Origin: Calamus simplicifolius | Lineage: Eukaryota; Streptophyta; Magnoliopsida; Arecales; Arecaceae | DNA: 64,000 nt | NCBI GenBank assembly: GCA_900491605.1 | Contig: UESW01004771.1 | Location: 500,836 to 564,835 of the forward strand | Reading direction: 5' to 3' | In this document: positions 10,519 to 22,108 of the stretch, in pieces | How the letters are laid out: each line of letters starts with the position of its first letter | Position numbering within the stretch: position 1 is the first letter of the stretch | Notes under the pieces: model-generated | Told to the model about the DNA's origin: nothing | The model's input: the letters and a program-made list of their open reading frames with translations, nothing else | The model's database searches: none | Program-made: the position numbers and the translations under genes

Positions 10519-12097
10519 CTGCATAAAAATAAAAATAAAAATCATATTCATATAACTGAATTTGAGGCATATAACTTAATATCATGTCTTACCAATATAA
10601 ATATGCAATAACATAAATCAACAACATATAATAATACATGTGAGCTAAATTATTATACTTAAATAGACTCATTAACTTAATGATGTGACTAACAAATTAT
10701 ATTTCTTTCTTAATTCTTATGGGTAATTAAGAAAATAATTTGTTATCCCATCCTAGTTAATTATATCAATGCAATAAAAATTCTTATGGAATAAGATTCA
10801 TTGTATTAATATAATTAATTATAATTAATATCATCTAACCTTATGTGATCTTTGCAACTCAATATATAATTTTGATTAATTAAAGATGCTGTGGCTACTC
10901 CTCAATTAATCAAAATCATATTGACCACATGACATTTGAACTCCATTATATGCATATAGATTAACCAATTTAGCATGATTATTAGGTAGTGATCTTAATC
11001 AACATAACATTTTCAAATCAAGATCTGAATTAATCGAATTGGCCAGACCAATGGAAGAGAGGTGGGGTCCTCTGTTGCTTTCCTTAGATTAGTCAACGGA
11101 AATAATTAAGTTACCACGATCTCTTTACTTTTTTAGATACTAATTGATCAATCAAACCTTAAAAAGATTTGCATTGTGATTTTTTACACTACGATTAAAT
11201 ATAATTTTATTCATGCATAATATAAAATCTAATATGCAAAAATAGGAGCAATAGCATACCAATCATCTATTTAATGTATTTTTTAAAATTATCATCTTAA
11301 GAAAAATTTTTGTCAATTAAAATGCATTCGGTCGTAGCTCATTATTTCTTTGGGCAGTCGTTTTAATATAAAAATTTAAACTTAAGAAACAAATGATAAA
11401 ACAAATCATATCACATGATATAATAAAAATAAAACATTAAATAGATAATAGCATGCATTTAAAATTTAACCAAATGGATAAAATGCTATTTTATCCTTTC
11501 TTTTTCAAGATTGCACAAAAAGCAAAAAAACGCACGTTCAAATAGGCTAGCGGAACAGATATGCTTGCCAGCCATCTTTATTGAAATCATATCCCAAATT
11601 TAACTGATTGATTTCGAATCAGCATGAGATCGGACACTTTATCTTGATCGCGTGGACTCATTGCTGCGCCATCATAGGACAAACAAGAAAAACACAAGTC
11701 CCATGTTTTTTTTTAATGTTGATCCTGAAGGATCATAGACGGTGAGATCAAGGATTTTATCTTCATCGAGAGATCTTATCGCGTATAACCTCCCATCATG
11801 GCACAAGAGAGAATCCGAGAACGAATTTCCCTCCTCATCACATGGAGAAAAGGAAGAAAACGGTTCAAAAAAGCCATGCTTCAAGGAAAAGGATTCCTGG
11901 TAAGCCAAAAAAATCAAAACCACAACAACCCCACGGTGGATTTTATAATTTTTCTTTTATTTAAACCATGCTTAAGAATAAAAGAACGAAAAGTTTTTTT
12001 GGTGACCTATTAACTCTTCCATTACCAAGAACACTTTGCCACATGAAGGGGATAAGAAGTTGCTCTAAAACATTTAATTAGATCCCAAAATAATTAA
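10519..12097 (-). other. AT-rich leader of element B
   Basis: About 1.6 kb without a supported gene between the primer-binding site and gag, unusually long for a Tnt1-like leader. On the minus strand its gag-proximal end reads as a plant 3' splice site (pyrimidine tract, then tgcag at 10519). A possible donor ggtaag lies at 10592, which would give a 74-nt intron. An 83-residue minus-strand frame at 11672-11923 has no recognised domain and is probably chance. Confidence 0.45.
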
Positions 12098-12110
12098 GGC
12101 TCTAATACCA
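12098..12110 (-). other. Primer-binding site of element B
   Basis: The minus strand reads tggtattagagcc, one mismatch from the initiator-Met tRNA complement tggtatcagagc used by most plant copia elements. It places the element's 5' LTR at higher coordinates. Confidence 0.75.
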
Positions 12111-13199
12111 ACGGTTAGATATCTATTAAAAATATATAAATAAATTGTATAAAAATAATATCAATGTATTTCCTCTAACCATCGTTTATGATCTACTTCT
12201 TGAGGATATAATATCAATGTATTTCCTCTAACCATCGTTTATGATCTACTTCTTGAGGATCAGGACTTAAGGATCTGAATCAGGATTTGATTGAGTTGAA
12301 TTCAGAGAGGATCTAAATCAGGACTTGAGGATCTAATTGAGTTGATGGTGTATGCCCTCAGAATTCTTGAGGATCTAAATCAGGACTTGAGGATCTGAAT
12401 CAGGATGGATCCAATCTCTTTGGCGGTTTTCTCACATACGATGTGTTGTGAAAAAACCTTAGAAGGGATCTATATTTATAGAGATTTTCTTAACTCTCTT
12501 CTACCACCTACTTCCATCAAAGTAGGTATTTTAAATTTCAAAGAGATATGATTATCACTTAATTAATTAGTGGATGAATATTATTGAGAATTATCTTCAA
12601 GAGATTGAGATATATCTGCAAGTGGTTACCAAATAAAATAAAATAGAACCATCCACCAACGGGATACTACAAAAAAAAAAAATCTAATTAAACATAGCCT
12701 TACCATAGGAGATCTTTGTTGGTAGAGAACTCGCCCAACGTTCTTTTCTTTATGTTTTTTTTTTTTGGTTTTTTTCTTTTCTTTTAGATATAGAAAAGCT
12801 GGCTTAGGTGTCAAAAGGATTCTTGGGAGGAATCTCGGACCCTCTAATTACATTTCTTTTGAGTAAGTTCAGGAATTGCTTTGGAATCAAGCTTTGATGC
12901 TTTATCTATCTTGGTTTCTTGGACTGCTTTTTGAATTTCTGGATGAGGTTTTCTAGCAGCAAAGGTCTCTCATGCTAAGCCCATGCATGTTTAATTGGAT
13001 TCCTATGTAATAAACTCTATCTGTTAATGCGAAGAGTTAAAAAGAATGCATCAACAAAATCTAAATCAATGAGCAATTAATGCTAGTTGGACACGAAACT
13101 ACATTAACCGTGGTTAAGAGATAATATCTGCTGCATAGGAGGTCAGGAGTCAAACAAAATTTAAATGCTTTATAATTCTTGTATTATGGTAAAAGTAAG
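12111..13199. repeat. Probable 5' LTR remnant of element B, plus unassigned flank
   Basis: No gene. 12155-12207 and 12208-12260 are identical 53-bp tandem copies. 12261-12410 repeats a gaggatctgaatcaggac-like unit several times. A TATA-like tatatttata (minus: tataaatata) lies near 12471-12480. Poly-A (12669-12681) and poly-T tracts follow. By position this should start as B's 5' LTR, but I could not find its outer end (expected ...cccaaca), and nothing is recognisable from about 12620 to 13199. Confidence 0.5.
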
Positions 13200-13241
13200 T
13201 GATGTGGCTGATTAAGCCACATCCAAATTGATGGAAGAAAA
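13200..13241 (+). repeat. Gypsy G 5' LTR, left piece
   Basis: 42 bp matching the first bases of the 3' LTR at 34437, interrupted by Sirevirus E at 13242. It ends with gaaaa, the left copy of E's target duplication (gggaa on the right). Confidence 0.88.
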
Positions 13242-15276
13242 TGTTGACCTCATATTAATTTTGATGAAACATAAAATAATTAAGTATTATACTAATATCA
13301 TCTCTATCAAGTTTAATCTATTTCAGATTACTCATCATGAAATCATGCACTTCCTCTAGCCCAAGATATATTGTGATTCAAAATGAAAGGCATTACATGT
13401 ATTGTATAAATATGCTTGTAGTGATTATATTATTCTTCAATAAACTTAAGTTTTACAGTCACTGGATAATTTTCATACGTTTTATATTTGAACGGTTCAT
13501 TTAATAAAATGACTTTCAAATTTAATTATATTTGCATTGTCTTGAACTGAATTTAATTATCTTACAAGTTTTTATTTATAACTCTATGATATTTTGAATG
13601 TCTGCCAAAGAAATATTTAAAGGGTATCTATTCGATGCTAGATTCTATCTCTATCAATTATTTCTTGCCTTCGGTTGGATACCTGTTGCTTGAATCTTGG
13701 TTTGTCGGTTTCTATATTGGCTTGACAATTATTGTTGCCTTTCAGATTGGCTCCCTGATGGTTATTCTTGGCTTGATGGTTGGTATATTGACCTGCCAAT
13801 TATTGTTGCCTCTCGGATTGGCTATCTGATGCTTATTTTGGCATACTAGTTCTTATGTTGGAATGCCAATTTCGTTTGGTTTTCGGTATGTCTCCCTGAT
13901 GGTTATTGTTAGCTTGTTAATTTCCATATTGTATGCCAATTTATGTTGCCTTTCGGACGTGGCTCCTTGATGTTTATTCTTGGCTTGCCAATTTTTCTTT
14001 GGCATGCTAGTTTCTTGGATCTCTCGGCTAATTTCCTGTGCTTAAAAATTGGAATGCCAATTTGAGTTGTCGGCTTGCCGATTTTTCACTACTCTCGGTT
14101 GGCTTCCTGTGCTCAAAAATTGGAATGCCAACCTTTTCATTTGGCTTGCCGGTTTCTAAATTCCATCGGCTGACACTTATTCTGTATCAAAAGTTGGAAT
14201 AACAATTGAATATGTTGGGATGTCGGTTTCTACACTTGGTCTGCTGGATTTTAAAATTAGCTTGCCAGTTTTATGGATTAGCATGCTACATTTCCCTTTA
14301 GCTTGTCATTTTATGTTTTGGGATGTCGTTCTCTTTGGATTTTCGAACGTCTTGCAGGTTGGTTCTTGCTTCGATTTTTTCTGTCCAGTAATTTCATTGT
14401 TAGAGCTTCTTTAATTCTTCACTTGGGCATCTAATCTCTGAAGTTAGGCAATCAGATTTTAATCTTGGATGGCCGGATTCCTTAGGTAAGCTTTCAGTGT
14501 TATTACTCTCTATCTCTCTCTTCTCCATCTCATAGTGGTCATGCAATGGCTATATCTTTCTCTCTTATTTTAAATAGAGGTATTAAACAGTGATTCAACA
14601 GTGAATGTGGGAAAGAAAAAGAAAGAGAATATCGGTAAAAAATATTATGAGAAAAATAATTTAAAAAAGAGAGATTTATTAGAGTTGGTTAGAGTATTGC
14701 ATTGATTATTTTCAAGCCATCGGAGTTCATTTATTGCTGATTCTTAAAGTGGTATTAAAGCTCCATCAACTCTCTTTAAAGAGCATTCAAAGCTTACTTG
14801 AAGGCTTCTCTTTTGCTATTGCGCCATTAAAGAAAGAAGCCACTTCTCTTCAAGTTGCTAAGTATATTTTATTGTTCATCTGCTCATTTATTAGGAGCAT
14901 CTTGTATTAAACACTCTATTACTTGTGCTTCGATTAGTTTCACAATTATGAAACATGGTTGGATAGAGGTCTACCCAGTTGTATATTTGTAAGGCTTGCT
15001 TGTGTTCGAAAATAAGTTTGTTAGCCAAGTAGGCTAGTTGTGATTAGTGAAATACCCGAGGTGTTCTTGGGGAGTGGATGTAGGTACAGGGTTGACACCG
15101 AACCACTATAAATATTGTTGTGTGTGATTTTACTTGTGATTGCTTGCATACTAGCCTCACATCATCCCATATTATTTATTTGCAAAAAAAAAAAATAAGG
15201 GCACATACTTGATAGTTAATTAAATTTTTAAGAAACCCAATTCATCCTCCCTCTTAGGTTGCTATATTGGGCAACA
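13242..15276 (+). repeat. 5' LTR of Sirevirus E
   Basis: Starts tgttgacc and ends gggcaaca, 2035 bp. 13640-14340 carries repeated ggaatgccaattt / ggcttgccaattt motifs. ctctct runs lie near 14505. The last 1.4 kb is repeated at 23138-24529. Frames here are spurious. Confidence 0.9.
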
Positions 15277-15278
15277 AG

Positions 15279-15290
15279 TGGTATCAGTGT
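15279..15290 (+). other. Primer-binding site of Sirevirus E
   Basis: tggtatcagtgt, two bases after the LTR end, matches the initiator-Met tRNA complement except near its 3' end. Confidence 0.8.
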
Positions 15291-15335
15291 AGGTGCTCTT
15301 GTTATTAAGCCCTAAAAAGCTTAGAGCTAAAGATT

Positions 15336-16336
15336 ATGGCAACCTTGTTGAATGAGGAACAATCCACAAATAGGTCACCTTTATTTAATGGCATAAATTA
15401 TGGTTATTGGAAAGCTAGGATAAAAAATTTTATTCAAGCACTTGACTATGACCTATGGAGTACTATAGTAAATGGTTCACACACACCTACAACTAGATTA
15501 GATGGCATGGAGATTCCCAAGCCAAAAACAAAATAGGATGAACATGATAAAAAGTTGGCTCAGCTCAATGCTAAGGCCATGAATATTTTATACTGTTCAT
15601 TAGATGCAAATAAATTTAATCGCATATCTACATTCTTATCTGCTAAAAAAATTTGGGATAGATTAGAGGTTACCCATAAGGGTACCAATCAAGTAAAGGA
15701 GTTTAAGATAAATATGCTTGTTCATAGATATGAATTATTTAAGATAGACTCTAGTGAATCAATTTTTGAAATATTTACTAGATTTACTGACATTATTAAT
15801 GGGCTTAAAAGCCTCGATAAATCATATACTAATGTTGATCTGTGAGAAAGGTATTACGGTCTTTGCCTAGGTCTTGGGAGGCCAAAGTCACTGCTATTCA
15901 AGAGGCAAAGGATCTAAATGCTTTACCCTTAGAAGAATTGTTGGGATCCCTAATGACTCATGAACTTTAAGTTAAACAACATATGAATAAGGATGATACT
16001 AAAAGGAGAAGAACAATGGCTCTCAAAATTTTTGAACAAAAGCAAGAGTCAGATGAATTTGAGGATGAAAGTAATGATGAGGACATGACCTCGTTACTAG
16101 AAAGTTCAAAGGTTTATGAAAAGGATAAAATTTGAAGGAAAAATAAAACCTTTTATAAAAGGAGAAGGAAACAAAGAGAAAGAAAAAGAAATTATCTATT
16201 ATAAATGCAAGAAATCAAAACACTTTAAATTGAAATGTTCCCAACTAAAGAAAGGTCCCAAGAAATTCAAGAAGAAGGCAATGTTGGCTACATGGAGTGA
16301 TTCTGAAAATTCAAGCTCTGAGCGAGATGAAAAGAA
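15336..16336 (+). pseudogene. Sirevirus E gag, truncated by element F
   Basis: Starts MATLLNEEQSTNRSPLF, homologous to MGSMLIEGQSTNRPPLF of element D at 48348. The UBN2 gag domain spans about 15380-15960 with in-frame stops near 15534 and 15843. The zinc knuckle near 16200-16245 reads YYKCKKSKHFKLKC, so the first Cys is Tyr. Coding ends abruptly at 16336, where the LTR of minus-strand element F begins. Gag would form the particle and bind RNA; this copy cannot. Confidence 0.87.
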
Positions 16337-17800
16337 TGTTTGGCCCAGATGGCAACCCAAGAGGGGGGGGTGAATTGGGTTCTTTAAAAATTAGCCCTTT
16401 TTAAAATAGTTTGTTTGAGATTATTGAGGGCAAATGCAAGATAACTATAAAGTGCAGTAAAAAAGAGATAGATAAAGAGACAATGAGACACTGCAAACAC
16501 AAAGATTTTATAGTGGTTCGGTGTATTCAACACCTACGTCCACTCCCAAGATTCACTTGGGTCCACACTATAATCTCTCTAGATTACAGCCGAGTTGTTT
16601 TCAAGCTCACAACTCAAACTTGTTGTTTTACCGGGTGCACAACGAACCCAGCTGGTTTTACTCGGGCTTACCAGCACAAAACCCTACACGTTGTTTTCAC
16701 GGGCTCACAACTAACCCAAGCTTAAACAAGCTTAACCCGAGGTAAAACTACCTCCTCTAGTTCAATCCCCCAGATTGAACTAGGCAAAAATAAGATAAGT
16801 ATTGTGTGTGAATACAAAGCTCCTCAATGAGCAAATATACAAATTAAGAATAAGGTTTAGAAAAGCCTGATTTGAAGATTGGTTGGCTTTTGAGCTTTTC
16901 TCCTTTTCTTCTTTTCTTCTTCTCCTTGCTGGATTGAATCAAGCCTCAGCTCCGATTCTTCGTGGTTGAAGCAGTTGAGAAGGGTTGAAAAGCAAGAAAC
17001 GAATCTCCTTTCTCCAAGTTGGGAAATCCGCCAAGACTTTGATTTTGAACGCTTTGGATTCCTCTTGAGCTTTTGGAGTGGAGTGGATTTGAGCTAGAAG
17101 GTTTTCCTTTCAAGATTCAAGCTCTCAGATTTTTGAAATGGGATTTGTCTATCTCAGATTTTTCAGATTTTTCGTTCTTTTCCCTCTTTTTTTCTTTTTG
17201 AACAATAGACTCCCCTTTTTATAGATTTCTTTTACACCTCTTTTGGAATAAAACTATCCGTTGGAGTGTACCTTCTATCAAAATATATCCGTTAGAAATG
17301 AGTAAAAATAGAAAAGTTACCGTTAGAGCTGATCTGGCAACTTCGTTTTTCGTTCCAGGTGGGTTGGAGTCGACTCTAACTTTTCTGGAGTCGGCTCTAG
17401 CTCGAGGCGTTTTAAAATGATATTTCCGGAGTCGTCTCTGGCTTTTCTGGGGTCGACAAGATGCTTTTCCGGAGTCGACTCTAACTTACCCGGAGTCGAC
17501 TCTAGGTTGGAGCCAGAAAAATCGACTTTCTGCTCCGTCTGTGAGAGTCGACTCTCACAGTCTCGGAGTCGACTCTAATGACCGTGCCAGTTCCGGAGTC
17601 GGCTCTGTGATTCTCGGAGTCGACTCTAATGTCTGCAATTCTTACCTAGACATTAGATTCGATCCAGAACACATTGTAACTCTTGATTTTGATCTTTCAA
17701 TAGTCTTATAGGCTGAAACACTAAATCAAAATCATCAGAGCCTTCAAAAATTATACTCAAATAGTTTTGTTAATCATCAAAATCATCAATTGGGTCAACA
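16337..17800 (-). repeat. 3' LTR of Sirevirus F
   Basis: The plus strand starts tgtttggcccag (LTR end) and finishes gggtcaaca (LTR start), 1464 bp. 17350-17640 carries a dense array of gagtcgactc palindromes and gagtcggctc variants. A TATA-like tttatag lies at 17218-17224, and g8 at 16363-16370. Confidence 0.9.
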
Positions 17801-18395
17801 ATCTCCCCCTTTTTGATGATAACAAAAACTTTGAGTATATGCATTCAAAATTCAATCAAATTAAGGATTATAGTCATTTTAACTTTAAACCATTGAAATT
17901 AAGGTTTTGATGCCAATGTTCAATGTAAACTTTAAAATTGTACATGAGTTCAATATAATCCATCAATATTGAATTGTTAAACTTAATGTGCATAAGATTG
18001 TAAATGAGCTTTTTGTTAAGCTCCCCCTGCATTGAGTAGCTCCTCTTATATATAAACATCAAATTGTAACTGATAATCATTTCAATTCATTTTGCATAAA
18101 CAATTAATTCTCCCTTCTCCCCCTTTCTTTCTTTCTTTATGCATATATAATCTTTTCTTTCTTTGCATATACACAACTATCTCTCCCCCTTTTTTGTTAT
18201 TAGCAATAAGGAGAGTAAAGAAAAATTTATAATCTCAATAAAGCATAGGAATCCAATCAATCAAAATTTGAAAAAGTGAAATTGTATTTCATATGCAAGA
18301 ACCATTACATCAGTTGATTCATTTACATTTCAAAATGAAATACATTGGATAATCAAAAACTTCCTAAGTACAAGCTATTAAACTCTAAAACAAGA
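17801..18395 (-). other. Polypurine tract region of Sirevirus F
   Basis: Minus-strand purine tracts complementary to 17801-17814, 18021-18028, about 18116-18131 and 18181-18196; the first adjoins the LTR. The rest is AT-rich with no gene. Multiple tracts mirror those of element A. Confidence 0.7.
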
Positions 18396-19803
18396 TCAAA
18401 TGTGCTTGAATACAATTTTCTTTAGATGACCTATTATCTCCATTACATCATCTTTTTGTGCTTTCTTAAAATTTTCAAGGCAGGCTTCGATTTGAGAGAC
18501 TGCAAGGTCAATATCCTTCTTCAATTGACCCGTTGCATGAACATACGATCCTGATCCATCGGCAATGCCTTCCATCCTTTCGAAGATCTTGTGAAGCTCA
18601 GCTCCAAAGGATTCTACAGAACTGCCTAAGGTAAAGGATAGCATGTCCAGTCTCGAATTTAATTCTTCTTTTAACTGATTAAAGTCTTCTTCAATTGATT
18701 AATTTCATTTGACCTGTGACTGTCATACTCAGCAAGTAAGCTTCTTAACTGATCAAGTTGTTCATTAGAAAATCCTCCAGAATTTGTTATAGGCTGATGT
18801 GGAGGTGATGGAATAGAACTTGGTCCGGCCTCCGAAGGTCCAGCAGACGAAGGTCCCGCAAAAGATGAATCAGGGACTGATGGTCCCGCAGTAGATGGTC
18901 CCGGGATTTCTTCTAGTCTGGTTCCCTCTGCACCATCCCTATCTGTTCTTTCCTCTCTCCTCATCCAAACACCATTAACTTTCTTAAATCCCATTCTATG
19001 AATAGTAGAAATGCTGTAATAATCAGTGTGTCTCAGTTTTCTTAAAGGTTCATTTTCCATTATGAGCACACCCTGGCTTCTAAAAACTAGTGTCAGAATC
19101 ATACCGTATGGCAGTGTTGATCTTTTCTTAGTAGCTGCCTCTGCCATGTAACCTATCATCATGCCAGCTAAATTGACTGGCCTTCCAGTTATAATGCAGT
19201 CCATCATCAGAACGTCTCGCTCCGAGACATACTCAAATCTCCCTATTTTTGGAAATAAGATTCTACCACATATATTATGCAATAATCTGAGTTCTAGGTT
19301 TAACTGATTTGCAAAGATCTCTTCGAACTCAGTCACATCTCTTCCTAGCATCCTTGATAGTGCACCACTTCTGTCATTAAGTTGACATTCCATTAAACCA
19401 ACAGTGGGCATTTCTAATAGGGTTCCAAGAATCTCAGTTGTTACCATAACCCTAGTTCCTCTCACTGTGCTAATCAATCCTCCTTCTCCTCTGCTTAATC
19501 CATTATAAAACTCTCTTACCAATGCTGGATATGTGGGTAAATCTAGTGAGCACACTTTCTCCCATCCCATATCCCTTAAATTTCTTCCAATAGAGAAACC
19601 CTCCGATTCAAATAAATCAAAATTAACTTTCTCCCAGTGGTAATGGTCTTACCAGCTAATTGATCAACCTTAGGAGATGAGGGTGAAGGTGGAGAATCCT
19701 CTTGAGTGGCCGAAGAGGAAGAAGGCGATGGTTGCCTTCGAACCGTGCGTCTTCTCGTTGGAACGGATGCTCCAGCGACGAATCCGCGCCTCTTTGGTGC
19801 CAT
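18396..19803 (-). pseudogene. Sirevirus F accessory ('env-like') frame
   Basis: The ATG at 19803 gives MAPKRRGFVAG; an Arg/Ser-rich N-terminus follows. A frameshift near 19630 moves reading to the frame of the 299-codon segment 19570-18671, and another break at 18645-18671 leads to 18644-18396. The middle segment holds the blocks shared with element A (EFYNGL, PYGMIL, LRHTD, HRMGF...GVWMRR) and then a Gly-Pro-Ser repeat tail (PSTAGPS, AGPSSAGPSEAGPS). It is better preserved than A's copy. Resemblance is to the 'putative plant transposon protein' domain. Its role is unknown; neither a signal peptide nor a transmembrane helix is apparent. Confidence 0.72.
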
Positions 19804-20300
19804 TGAGAGGATTGGAAGGTTAATCAGGGGTTTTGAGTGGATTTGGGGAAGTTGGAAAAGTTTTGGAGTTCTTAGGAACGGTTTAGGAGACGATTGGAAT
19901 GATTGGGGGTCGACTCCGCCTTTTTATTTTTGACCTAACTCGACTTAGAGTCGACTCCCGAAAACTGGGTGTCGGCTCCGAGCCAGAAAGTCTGTCAGCG
20001 CTCGTATTAGAGTCGGCTCCACAAAAGCCAGAGTCGGCTCTAATCACTTAGACAGAAAATCAAAAACTCAGGTGTCGACTCCGCAAACTGTCAGAGTCGA
20101 CTCTAACAGTTTCAGAGATAAAAAATTGAGTTTCAAGATTTGAAACTATTCAAATTAATCATCAAATTATAGATTAAAGTTCTTTAGCAATTGGGGAAAC
20201 ATTGAATCAAGATCTAGATAGATTTCCTTATTGAAATATCAAGATTTTTCAAGAAAATGATGAAATCTAGATTGATGTCCTTAAGAGTTTCAGAAAACTA
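19804..20300 (-). repeat. Spacer with gagtcgactc palindromes, element F
   Basis: No gene. 19905-20110 carries about eight gtcgactcc / gagtcggctc motifs of the same kind as the LTR array, here placed just upstream of the accessory frame. Confidence 0.7.
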
Positions 20301-21443
20301 TTCCAAAGGATCACAAACTCCTAATTCTCCTCTAAGATAACAAAATCTTTCTTCACTTAAGGGTTTTGTTAATATATCTGCTAATTGTTCTTCAGTATTC
20401 ACATAATCAAGACAAATTTCATTATTGGCTACATGTTCTCTTATAAAGTGATATCTAATTTCAATGTGTTTGTTCTTGAATGTTGAATTGGATTTTTAGT
20501 AAGATTTATTGCACTTGTATTATCACATCTTATGGGTGTCTTATCAAGTGTGATACCATAGTCTTCAAGTTGTCTCTTAATCCATAGGATTTGAGCACAG
20601 CAACTTCCAGCTGCAACATATTCTGCTTCAGCAGTAGATAATGCAACCGAATTTTGCTTTTTGCTAAACCATGAGATTAAGTTACTTCCTAAAAATTGGC
20701 ATGCACCACTTGTGCTTTTTCTATCTAACTTGCATCCGGCATAATCAGAATCTGAGTATGCAATTAGATTTAATGTGGAGTCTCTAGAATACCATAAACC
20801 TACATTTTTTGTTCCACTTAAGTATCTTAGTATTCTTTTAACAGCTATTAAGTGTGATTCTTTAGGTTCTGATTGAAATCTAGCACATAAACATACAGAA
20901 AACATAATATCTGGTCTACTTGCTGTTAAATAAAGAAGGGATCCGATAATACCTCGATAATACTTCTGATCAACCTTTTTACCTTCTTCATCTTTGTCCA
21001 GCTTGCATGAAGGACTCATTGGTGTTCCGAGGGGTTTAATTGATTCCATACCAAATTTCTTTAGAATTCTCTTGTGTACTTTGTTTGGTTGATAAAGATT
21101 CCCTCTTTGCTTTGTTTGATTTGGAGTCCAAGGAAGAAGTTGAGTTCTCCCATCATGCTCATCTCGAATTCTCCCTGCATTAACTTGCAAATTCTTGACA
21201 TAGAGAATCGTTAGTAGCACCAAAAACAATGTCATCAACATATATTTGTACTACAAGTAAATCTTTACTTTTTCTTTTCAAAAATAATGTTTTATCAACA
21301 TTTCCTCTTGTGAAATCATTTTCAATTAAGAATTTACTTAACCTATCATACCAAGCTCTAGGTGCTTGTTTCAAACCATATAATGCTTTGTGCAATTTAA
21401 AAACGTGATTTGAAATTCGTGATCTAAAAACCTGGTGGTTGTT
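20301..21443 (-). pseudogene. Sirevirus F RT C-terminus and RNase H
   Basis: 21395-21180 gives LYGLKQAPRAWYD and IYVDDIVFG, the RT catalytic Asp pair. A frameshift near 21180 and another near 21070 separate it from RNase H. 21070-20441 holds the GSLLYLTASRPDI and AYSDSDYAG blocks, then STAEAEYVA with the RNase H acidic residues and RCDNTSAINL. The last part (20440-20301) continues after a one-base shift with an ADILTKPL block. It is the best preserved pol region in the window but not intact. Confidence 0.88.
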
Positions 21444-22108
21444 CTACATAACTTCTTCATTTATAAATCCATTTAAAAATGCGCTTTTAACATCCATTTG
21501 AAATAAATTAATGTTCATGTGACATGCAAATGCAAGTAATAGTCTAATGGCTTCTAATCTAGCTACAGGTGCAAAGGTTTCATCAAAATCAATACCTTCT
21601 TCTTGATTATATCCTTTTGCAACTAATCTAGCTTTGTTTCTAATTACTATGCCATTTTCATCTAGTTTATTTCTAAAAACCCATTTTGATCCTATTACTG
21701 AATGATTTTTAGGTCTTTCAACTAAAGTCCATACATTATTTCTAGTAAATTGATTTAATTCTTCTTGCATTGCTAACATCCAATTATTATCTTTTTCAGC
21801 TTCTTCTATAGTTTTAGGTTCAATTTGTGATACAAATGCAAGATGATTACTAATATTTCTCATATATGATCTAGTTCTTATTCCTTGAGATGGATCACCT
21901 ATAATCAATTCCTTGGGATGACTATGGGCATATCTCCAGTCTCTTGGAAGATCTATCATTATGATCAATATTGACATCATCGTCCTTATGTGAATCATCA
22001 TCTTTAGCTCTTGTTCATGATCAGAAGATACTTCAATATTAAGTTTTTCAAGATCTTTTTCAATTATGTTTGTATCTTCCTCATCATCAATCTTTTCAGA
22101 TCCAGTTG
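21444..22108 (-). pseudogene. Sirevirus F hinge and RT N-terminus
   Basis: 22001-21444 on the minus strand encodes the hinge (HPKELIIGDPSQGIRTRS) and the RT N-terminus with KWVFRNKLDENG, ARLVAKGYNQEEGIDFDETFAPVAR and QMDVKSAFLNG, carrying the first catalytic Asp. 22108-22002 is a frameshifted acidic linker. Confidence 0.87.
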
